Source of the DNA: Owenia fusiformis | Lineage: Eukaryota > Annelida > Polychaeta > Sabellida > Oweniidae | Length of the DNA: 64,000 nucleotides | Direction of reading: 5' to 3' | NCBI GenBank assembly: GCA_903813345.2 | Contig: CAIIXF020000010.1 | Coordinates: 25,384,425 to 25,448,424 of the forward strand | Part shown: positions 1-9,800 of the stretch, piece by piece | Layout: each line of letters starts with the position of its first letter | Numbering within the stretch: the stretch's first letter is position 1 | Program-made: the position numbers and the translations under genes | The notes under the pieces: model-generated | Seen by the model: only the letters and a program-made list of their open reading frames with translations | The model's database searches: none | Told to the model about the DNA's origin: nothing

Positions 1-74
1 TTTGGATCTTATTGAGTTTAAACTGACCTTCACTAAATTCAACAACTACATGTACATGTAGTCAAATATCTAAC

Positions 75-2122
75 CTCAAATGTGGGTACAAATCTTTCTG
101 GCATTTCATAATCTTCTGTCAATGTCACCACACCCCTTATGTCTTCTCCATTAACCAGCTGTAAAAAGCATATATCATCATATTTTTTTCATATTAATTT
201 ATTTATTTATTTATTTCCATATTAATTTACAAGTAAAATGGTAATTCAAGGTCAAACTTTCCACAGAAACATGGAGCACAATCTTCTGGTAGGTTTGTAA
301 ATTAAATAATTTTTTACGCATAACAATGCAGCCTGGCCTGACTACCTAGAATCTGAAAAGATGAAAACCTGTATTAAGAATTGCCCATTTAGGTTTCATT
401 TTGGAGATAAATTAATTTGATGTAACATATATGTCCTAAAATAACTATTTAATGTTTACAGGGTAGAAAGAAATCTGGTGATAACTTCCATAATGCGCAT
501 ATTTTCAAAATATTTTTTTCTGGTGATGCAGAAATCAATTCTGTTTCTGAAATTGGAAAAATGAATCTTCAATGGTTTCTGAAAAAGAAATGATAACAAA
601 CATGTCATATACAGTTGTTAGGGTAATTTTCAAAGCAACAATATCATCCAGATAATAGATTGATATGTTATAAAGTCAGTCAGAGAAGCATGAGATTTTA
701 ATAATAGGCATGCACCAATCTGAGAATCCAATTGTGCAATTCGGCCAAGAAGTATTAATCTGAGTCTTAAGGTACATGAACAGGTGTTTTACTGTTTTCA
801 AGAAAGTATCATTGCATTTTAGTAAACAGTGGAAACAGGTCAATGGCAACTCCTGTGTTGTCCAGAAACTTTAAGAAAAAAATTATAAAATTAAAAGCAT
901 GAAATATCAGCATTTCCTGGAGTTACCATTGACCTCTTACCAGATTTACAAAACGAAGGCAATGTCATAATACTTACCTGAAAAAGCAAGGAATAACACA
1001 GATGCCTTCATCGCTTTCATGCTTTATTTTGTGCCGGAAAATAACATGTGCAGGTATAGCAATTTAAAAAAAAAAAGTTTTTGTTCCAACAGTACCTTAA
1101 CAATGTTCCACAACTACACTGTATGTACAGTGATCGCCTATTATTACAAGTGCGTGAGTAATGTAAAGTACAGTGCAACTAGTTACTTTGATGGAATGTC
1201 AATGTCACATAATGGATGAACTTCCTTGATCATATTGATACTAGTCTTTTGTTTTCTTGATTTAAACCTACTTTTAAGTAAAGTTGCAGATTATAATTTG
1301 GCACAAAGCTAGAAAATATATTGAGGCTTTAGAAAATGCGTTCAATTTAAAATGTATTTGGTAAATGAAGCTATATATATATATTTAGTTCCTCCCTTTT
1401 GTTTTATTGTCACTTTGACATGAACTTTTGTTAATGTAACAAAAGTGAGGGACTATAATTGTTTGAATAATGCCTTAATTTCAAAATCCTTTCCAAACCG
1501 AAGCATTTTTCAAAGCTAGACTATATTGTCTAATTTTGTACCAAATTATAATCTGCAATGTGACTTATCAATAGATCTAAATCAGAAAAAACTTGTATCC
1601 AGGAAGTCTGTCCATTTTGTTAAATTGATATTCTGTCAAAGTAACTAGTTGTGGAACAGTGCTTCAAGGACTTTAAAAACCTGTTTAATGAAAGTATAAT
1701 GATCCAGCGTCAAGTAAAATAGGTGATTTGGAAAATCTGCCTGTACAGGGAAAACCATTACTAGATCTTATTTGTGGTAAGGAAGATTGGTATGGTGCTT
1801 GATGCTGAATCAGTTTTTCTTCATCTTACTTATTTTTCTTCTGACTCTTATGACTTCAGATGTAAAACCCTGTTTCATAAAACTAGATATCATCACAGAA
1901 AAGATAAAAGAATACAACAGTCTAGCTTCATCTCCAAATCAAGAATTGGCTGCAGTAAATAGACAGCACTCTTACCTGTGGTATCATCTTCTTGAAAGGC
2001 AGAGCCCCTAGGACAACAGTGTCATCTATCCTATTAAACCAGCACCTAGATGATATCTTTTCCATCACCACATTGTAGAAAAGTGTCGGATAAAACACAG
2101 CTTTTCCCAGAATAGTTGACAT
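75..2122 (-). CDS. PTPMT1: PTPMT1, mitochondrial protein-tyrosine phosphatase 1 (5' part only)
   Basis: Two coding exons are visible: 2122-1976 (49 codons, start ATG at 2122-2120) and 158-75 (28 codons). Both junctions are phase 0, with donors GTAAG after 1976 and GTTAG after 75 and an acceptor tttttacag before 158. Residues 8-16 (AVFYPTLFY) match the membrane-associated N-terminus of animal PTPMT1. Residues 30-42 (NRIDDTVVLGALP) and 54-65 (DIRGVVTLTEDY) match the start of its dual-specificity phosphatase fold. PTPMT1 dephosphorylates phosphatidylglycerophosphate at the inner mitochondrial membrane, a step in cardiolipin synthesis. The catalytic Cys-loop exon is not in the window, so activity cannot be judged. 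The gene runs off the left edge. It is head-to-head with ETFB. The intron 159-1975 holds two repeats and no other coding signal. Confidence 0.88.
776..1068. repeat. Diverged copy of the palindromic TTAA element found at 5730-6133
   Basis: The stretch shares long blocks with 5730-6133: 'gaaagtatcattgcattt', 'aaacaggtcaatggcaact', 'ccattgacctcttacca', and 'aataacatgtgcaggtatag' near its right end. It is internally inverted in the same way, but the outer ends are lost, so no target duplication is visible. It lies in PTPMT1 intron 1. Confidence 0.75.
1175..1655. repeat. Diverged ~480-bp inverted repeat in PTPMT1 intron 1
   Basis: The left arm starts 'gcaactagttactttgatgg' near 1176. The right arm ends with its complement 'caaagtaactagttg' at about 1637-1651. 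Further in, 'gcagattataatttggcac' at 1285-1303 pairs with the complement of 'gtaccaaattataatctgc' near 1537-1556. The arms are about 200 bp and clearly diverged. The centre is the AT-rich stretch near 1400-1450. It looks like an old palindromic transposon. No coding potential or clear target duplication is seen. Confidence 0.7.
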
Positions 2123-3666
2123 TTTACCTCAAGATGGTTCTAATGAAAGGATTATGGAGTCACATTGCAAGAGTCTGAAAACCAAGAAGTTAGCTAAATT
2201 AAAGGCAGAATCAGAGCTATGGGGGTGACAAAATTACACACAACATGTAGAACTGACCTACCAACCTATTCCTTACAATCTCAAACACAATATGTCCCAA
2301 AAGATTCACGATATCTGGTGAAGTTACAGAGACTGATTCAAAGTGCAAAATTGGGTGAAAAATGTTTAAATTATCCCAAATAATAAGAATGGTAACCATT
2401 CTTATAGAATTGTAAAAATCAGAATCTGGTTGGTGATTTTTATGTCACCACCAAAAGTGGTGACATATTGTTAAGTCACGTCTTCACTTCAGAGTTCAAA
2501 ATCAACTTCTGCAGTAATTTGATAGCATCTTCTAATTTGTCTCACTGACGCTTTATTGCTTCTCAAAACATATTCTCTCAACATCAGGAAATTAGGGTGA
2601 TGTGCAGGGAAATTTTGTAGGGAATTTCAGTCACGAAAAAGAATGAGTGACAACTTACACTTCCTCCAAGTGTTTGAAAAGATTTAGGGACAGTTTGATT
2701 TTTTGAGTAAAACTGCTGAAGCTTTTAATCCGGATTCAATCCCTGGTTCAGACAAGACTTGCTTGTTTGTGTAAAGTACTTCAGGGTATTTGACTGAGGG
2801 GTCCACAGCTCATACAAAAGGCCATAGCGTGTACAAGAACAAGTACCGGGATACTCTGAAATCTTATCCCGTTCCATCTGTAGTCTTACGAAATTAATCC
2901 CATAAATGTGGGGTTGATTTTTCAAATCACCCCAACAACTACTAGTCATGTATTGAAATCTTGAAAAATATTGTCAGTATTTGACATAAAGCTAAACTTT
3001 GCCGATCCAGTTTATTTTCGACTACAAGTAGCTGTGAGGGTTATTTCAAAAATCATTCTCACATTTATGGGGGTATACAAAATACATCTATCCAGATTAG
3101 CCAACAAACAAGTTAGACAAAGCTAAAATTAAAAAGGTACTTTCGGCTTCTTTCATTACCATGTTTCAAATCTTCATACAGATCTAGAGCCGAAACATTT
3201 CGAAAAAATGCTGAGGACCATGTATGGGTTTGATTGATGAACAAGGAAGGGAAATTGAAGATGAAAGGGAGGATGGTGGTCAGTTCATTACGTCACATTT
3301 GAAAATTGTTTACAGTATGCATCCATAAATGTAACACCTGGTAGCGACAAAACAGCTTCAAATGTTCATAGTTCAATAATAAGAATGCACTTTAGTTAGA
3401 CTATAAACCAGTCTTATCTAGACTAACCTATGTGTAAGCTTAGAATTAGGCTAGATTCTAGATTAGACCAAATAATATTGCGGGTCAAAGTACAAAGTTG
3501 AAATTACACGAAAATACGGCAAAGAATCGAAATAAAAGCTAAGACATCATAATTTTATACTCACAAAAATACTATTCTATCACCAAATGCTTTAAAAAAT
3601 TGCCTTACAATGACAATTTTAATCACAAAATAGAAAGTTTCAGATTTTTCTTAAAACATGGGCGCG

Positions 3667-3675
3667 GCCATCTTG
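3667..3675 (-). promoter_or_regulatory. YY1-like site
   Basis: GCCATCTTG here reads CAAGATGGC on the minus strand, the core bound by YY1 and common near transcription starts of housekeeping genes. It lies about 200 bp before the ETFB ATG. On the minus strand the same bases open a very short upstream reading frame. This is a motif match only. Confidence 0.45.
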
Positions 3676-3847
3676 AAAAAATAGTCTCATTACTCCAATA
3701 ATTTTTACCCTATTTATCACTATACGTACTAATACTATACCTCTGAGTATTAAATTCATATACAATACTTTATTTTGAATGTTCGAATTTCCATGAACTA
3801 TTATGATACACTCAAAATCTCAAATTAGTTCCTTTCCGTTTTGGGTT

Positions 3848-3862
3848 CACGTGTCAAGGTCA
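3848..3862 (+). promoter_or_regulatory. E-box CACGTG abutting an ERR response element TCAAGGTCA
   Basis: CACGTG at 3848-3853 is followed directly by TCAAGGTCA at 3854-3862, 14 bases before the ETFB start codon. TCAAGGTCA is the extended half-site of estrogen-related receptors, which in vertebrates drive mitochondrial and fatty-acid-oxidation genes. This fits ETFB, but the function here is inferred from the motif. Confidence 0.5.
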
Positions 3863-3875
3863 CAGAAAAATAAAA

Positions 3876-6800
3876 ATGTCGATGAGAGTTTTGGTCGGAG
3901 TAAAAAGAGTAATAGATTACGCAGTGAAGGTAACATTTAACATTTATCCATGCTTAGTGTAATGAAGAGGAGATATGTCTTATTTATATTAATTTTATGT
4001 TCCCATAAGTCCCGTCAGATCTCATTGAAAACGGAATCAAATCTTTTTGCAACCCAATTCTGCAAAAAATGCCACAGATTGTCGTCAGTGAGAAGTCCTA
4101 TTAGATCTAGATTAGGGGTCCCACGATACATTATGAAACGATACGATACGTATCTCGATACTTAGGTCACGATACGATTAACGATACGATACATAATAGT
4201 GTAGTTGAACCGGGGAGGGGGGGGGTGCAACTAGTATGTATCCAACAGACTGACTAGAGTCCATTTCACTGCTTCAGTTCGTCAGTAGAACGGCAAAAAT
4301 AAGAAATTGGGAGACCATTGTGCAATAATATATGGAAAAGTATATTCATAATGTACATGAATGACATTTGTTTATTTCAGATTTTTTAGTTTTTTGTGCA
4401 ATAAGCCTGTGTCGTCTTGTAATTTGAAGAATTTCAGCCATGTTAATCTTATTGAAAATAACATGGCAGAGAAACATCCAAATATAAGAGGCCACACACT
4501 TTATAAGCCAAACTAGAGTCCATTTCACTGCTTCAGTGCGTCAGTAGAACGGCAAAAATAAGAAATTCGGAGACTATTGTGCAATAATATATGGAAAAGT
4601 ATATTCATAATGTACATGAATGACATTTGTATATTTCAGATTTTTTAGTTTTTTGTGCAATAAGCCTGTGCCGTCTTGTAATTTGAAGAATTTCAGCCAT
4701 GTTAATCTTATTGAAAATAACATGGCAGAGAAACATCCAAATATAAGAGGCCACACACTTTATAAGCCAAACTAGAAGCAATCCAAGATATACAAATGTC
4801 ATTCATGTACATTATGAATATACTTTTCCATATATTATTGCACAATAGTCTCCGAATTTCTTATTTTTGCCGTTCTACTGACGCACTGAAGCAGTGAAAT
4901 GGACTCTAGAAGCAATCCAAGATATACAGATGTCATTCATGTACATTATGAATATACTTTTCCATATATTATTGCACAATGGTCTCCCAATTTCTTATTT
5001 TTGCCGTTCTACTGACGAACTGAAGCAGTGAAATGGACTCTAGAAGTCAGTCTGTTATGATGTACTACTTTCCTGTGGAAATTGCAGTGAAATTTTTTGC
5101 ACAAAATTATCAATTAGAGGAACTATTTCTTCAATAAAATAAACATTACAAAATATCAATTAAATAGTAAGATACAATTAAATGCAATAAAAAGTAACAC
5201 AGCATATTGTCAAGTTGAAATAAAGCTAGTTGAAGTAACAAATGTGCAAATTAATTTTACCCAATCGGCCATTTTGAATAGCACTTCCTATGTAATCAAA
5301 TATTTGGAATTACCAAACTTTAACATAGGTGCCTTATAGTCTGAATATAATTCAGACTAAATAGGATATAGTCTAGGGGTGCAACACTGGCGTACATGTA
5401 GCTGAGGTCGAGTTGAAAGTCTATCACGTGCTATGACATTTGATTCAGATGCAGCATAAAAATTATTGTCAAGTATCAAGCCTACCTGCTGTGTAGTAGT
5501 CACTAGTCAGCTATGCATATTTTGCAATTTTTTTGAAGTCCGGCAGTGCTTTCCCTTTACTGAGAAATGTTCCAAAGTACTACAGTAGATTTTCTATTGG
5601 GGGATATAAGGATAACACAACTACCCATGTTTGATGCTTACACGGCCATAATTCTATCAATTGTGTTCAAAACTTTCAAAAAGTTTCAATTTCTAAACTC
5701 CGGTCAACATTAAGGCGACGCTATATTAAGGTTCAGCTGGAAAGTAACATTTTGGTAAAAAATTGCTATACCTGCACATGTTATTTTCTGGTACAAAATA
5801 AAGTATGAAGGCATGTATCAATTTCCTTGCTTTTTTCAGGAAAGTATCATTACATTGTCTTCTTTTAGAATATCTGGTAGGCGTTCAAAGGGAACTCCAG
5901 GGAATTCTGATATTTCACACTTCCTGTTTTTCCAAATTTTCTTTCAAAGTTTCCAGACAACACAGGAGCTACCATTGACCTGTTTCCAGGTTTACTAAAA
6001 GTAGACAGTGTAATGATACTTTCCTGAAAAAAGCAAGGAAATACACACATGCCTTCATACTTAATTATGTACCAGAAAATAACATGTGCAGGTATAGCAA
6101 TTTTTTACCAAAATGTTACTTTCCAGCTGAACCTTAAATAATAAGTACAAAAAATGACTGCCATATTTTTTTGATAAAGACACATGTTTTTAAAATCTGT
6201 ATACCTTGTATATGAATTGTGTATCTTGACTAATGAAACATGTCAAAGTTAACATCACACATAAACGCATTTTTCCAAACTATGAATTGGAGGTGCATGG
6301 ATCCCCAAAGCTAGCATGAAGAGTGCGAAGTGAGGCTAATTTTTGAAAGTTTCAAGGAGTAGCCTTGCAACAGTCACACATTTGCAAGAGTCTAAAATTT
6401 CCACAAATCATCTTACCTTTCCCTAGTTCAACGTCGTTAAACTCAATAACGGCGATATTTATTATTAAGAATTTTCTTGGGGCCATTATTGAGTTTAACC
6501 TCCTTACTATTCTTTCCATTGATGCAAGTTTTGGATCCACCGAAACCATTTTTCCGCGATAACATGCAACTGATACTTGACAACAATATAAAAACACATA
6601 ACATCAAGCGATTAAACACAATATTATTGTATTAAATGGTCATTTATACAAGTAAAATGAGGTTAAACTTACCAATCTCTAAAATGACATTTCCGCATGT
6701 CCGCCATTGTGTCTGTTCGTCCCGGGTTAAAATGTAAACTATTGAAACGAAATTGTTGTCAAATAGATTGATAATTATCACGCGATTACTCGGGATAAAA

Positions 6801-9800
6801 TAACTATTTTTGAGGATAGCAGGTATCTTTGATTGATTTATATAGCGCTTGTATACACACAAAATAGTTATTAATTGCAAACCTACTGTTCGTTGATGCA
6901 GTGTCGCAATGACGGTTAATTCCTGATACGATTTGCAATTTCGATGTTACCGGAGTTGACCGATATTTTCGTAAAATTCCAAACCTGTCTCCAATATTTT
7001 CGTAATTATGCATCAATATGGTCTAAGGGGGGTACGGGATGGTGTGTATGTATTTATAAGGTATGTATGCATGCTTGAATCACATTCTTTATGTAATATT
7101 ACCATGTTTTCGGAGTTTAATTAGTTCCGCATGTCGGAACCTGCTGAACGACTAAATTAACACATCAAGGGCAAAATGGTCATGGAGGTTAGACCTAGCA
7201 GGGGCCATAAGACATGTCAGATAAGAAACGAGGCCCAGGCTAGGTCTAATGTTGTTGGACTAACCTTTCCCAGGAACAACGAAGGAGCATGAAAATGTGC
7301 ACTTCTTGCATTGTTAGAGTATAATAAACCTCAAACCATTGTAAATTCCAAATATTTCATGTCCACATTTTGTTTGCCGGAACTACTTCTAGACTTCCTG
7401 ATTAATCCTCATGCAAGTTTTGTGACTACACCAAGTGGCATGGATTATCACTTGTATGTTTTATCTATTACAGTGTAATTATCATGATAGATACATGATA
7501 GAGGCTTTATGAATGATAAACAATGGAAACATGAATGAAGATAACTCTGGACTAAAAAATAGTTCCAGGAAACAAAATGGTGGACATGAAATATTTAGAA
7601 TTCACAATGGTTTGAGCTTTATTATACTCTAACAATGCAAGAAGTACACATTTTCGTGCTCCTTCGTTGTTCCTTGGTAAGGTAAGATGATTTGTGGAAA
7701 TTTTAGACTCTTGCAAATGTGTGACTGTTGCAAGGCTACTCCTTGAAACTTTCAAAAATTAGCCTCACTTCGCACTCTTCATGCTAGCTTTGGGGATCCA
7801 TGCACCTCCAATTCATAGTTTGGAAAAATGCGTTTATGTGTGATGTTAACTTTGACATGTTTCATTAGTCAAGATACACAATTCATATACAAGGTAAACA
7901 GATTTTAAAAACATGTGTCTTTATCAAAAAAATATGGCAGTCATTTTTTGTACTTTTTATTTAATATAGCGTCGCCTTAAGGTCAGGGTGCATGATGGGA
8001 AATTTTCTGCATTCCTCAATTGAGTCACATGTTATTTTTCAAACAAGAATCACTCCTTCTCTTCATTGTCCTTATCTTCCAGTTTTGCACAAAGAGTGCA
8101 CTTATGTGCCTAGAAAAGACTTGTGAGAAGAATGTTTTGATAAAGTGTATAAAAAACAAGAAAATTCAGTGAAAAAAATCAGAAAATTTTCAGAATTTTT
8201 TTTCACTGAATTTTCTCATTTTTTATACATTTTACAAAACAAACCTTCTCACAAGGCTTTTCTAGGCACAAAGGTGCACTCTTTGTGCAAACTTGGAAGA
8301 TGTAGACAATTTGGGGAAGGAGTTATTCATGTTTGAAAAATAACATGTGACTCAATTGAGGAATGCAGAAAATTTCCCAACATGCACCCTGTCCTTAATA
8401 CTCCGAACGTAAATATTGTTCGGTTTTTTATTAGAGTTATCAATATTAGTAGGCAATTTTTTAACGCGTTCTATCCAATAAAAAGTTCAAAGATTATATT
8501 TATTCATACTGAATTGTCAAAAAGTATATAGAATTATAAAACAAAGTACGTTGATATACGAAGCCATAGAAGACACGAGTTATTTGTTCGCATTTTGACT
8601 GTCAATCCACTAAGCATTCTGTTCGCATTTATGCAACATTTTGGGCGTGTCATGTCCAGTGAGAAACCAGACAAAAAATATAAAAACAATTTCTCAAAAA
8701 GTCAAATATTCAGTAGATTTCGGCAAAATATGATGGATTTCAGGTATGTTAATAATATTTTTGGTGTATCGATATTTGAGTCTTTGTATCGATACGCTCG
8801 TATCGTTACGAAACGAGCCGATGCATCGATATATCGATGAATCGCGGGACCCCTAATCTAGATCTATTACCTGATTATATTCACCAGGTTATGAGGGTAA
8901 AATTCCACTTTCATATCTTCATGGCTACTGCAAATGTGTCTCATATGCGCACAATCTGATAAGTCCAATCACGAAATAAGGCGCTCCGTTTCTAGGAAAT
9001 TAATTTTACAATGATATTATGTATTATACTCTGTAGAATGCATTTGCAGAAAAAATACGATGATTTGTCAAAATATCTGGGTTTACTCTACAAGGTATCT
9101 CAGGGGGTAATTTCCAAACTGGACAAAACACACTGCTTTTTTAATGTACAATCATCGTTGATATCTGAATAAACGTTATAAAATATACTTACATGTTTGT
9201 TCTGCTAATTAATAACAACAAAATGATTAAACGTAGCAAAAGCAAAATTCTTCTCTAATTTGGTGTGATCGTGTAGAATATCAAGAAGTCTCGGCTGCTT
9301 ATTTCGTTCAGTACATTTGTTCAGTGCAACAATTGAAAAATCGTATATTCTATCCACCATATTTGTTACCAGTCTAACTACGACATGGATACATCAGTTT
9401 TATAAATTTAGGTTATGATGACAAATCTTCTGAACAAATCATAATGTTTGAAAAGTATTGATTGCCGGGGAATGTATCTTCGTTTCATGAAAGATTAAAA
9501 ATTTTCTTGTTACACTCATGTGACGTCACATCACATAATATTATGAGGCGATAAGATTTGACGAAAATTGACAAAATGTTGGGGACATTTCAACATCAAT
9601 ATAACAAACAAAACATTACATTTACATGTAAGTAATGTACTCTTTATTACGAAGAAGTACTTGGGTTTACTTGGAGACCAATATTTTTGTTGGACAGCTA
9701 ATTGGAAAGGAATAATAAGTGATGATTCAGCAGTGTGTTTTCTTGGGAGAAAATCCCCCCTTTTTTCCATTGGAGCTTGTTTGGCCAAGATCTACTTTTT

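Larger units (their letters stand above)
2123..3875. promoter_or_regulatory. Divergent intergenic region between PTPMT1 and ETFB
   Basis: About 1.75 kb separates the two start codons. No coding exon is recognisable. A YY1-type core (GCCATCTTG) is at 3667-3675, and an E-box plus ERR half-site lie just before the ETFB ATG. A polypyrimidine run with AG lies just upstream of the PTPMT1 ATG on the minus strand (2140-2160), so PTPMT1 may have a further upstream untranslated exon. A small self-complementary word (tgtcaccac...gtggtgaca) is at 2443-2466, with a related stretch near 13910-14000. The transcription starts are not defined by the sequence alone. Confidence 0.55.
5714..7976. mobile_element. 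Palindromic TTAA-flanked element, itself twice interrupted
   Basis: It is bounded by TTAA at 5710-5713 and 7977-7980, with ends GGCGACGCTATA and TATAGCGTCGCC. The right arm (~7555-7976) pairs with three left-side pieces: 5714-5729, 6138-6423 and 7272-7385. Removing the two insertions between them leaves an element of about 1.0 kb with ~420-bp arms and a ~170-bp loop (7386-7554). TTAA duplication is typical of piggyBac, Kolobok and related groups. No transposase is present. Confidence 0.85.
4113..8855. mobile_element. 4.7-kb hAT-like element hosting several nested transposons
   Basis: Exact 8-bp duplications ATCTAGAT flank it at 4105-4112 and 8856-8863. The ends are inverted: TAGGGGTCCCACGAT at the left and its near complement ATCGCGGGACCCCTA at the right. 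Subterminal regions (4124-4195 and 8765-8840) are rich in CGATAC/GTATCG words. An 8-bp duplication with TAGGG ends fits the hAT superfamily. No transposase frame is recognisable, so it is non-autonomous. Without the clear inner insertions about 2 kb remains. It sits wholly in ETFB intron 1. Confidence 0.85.
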
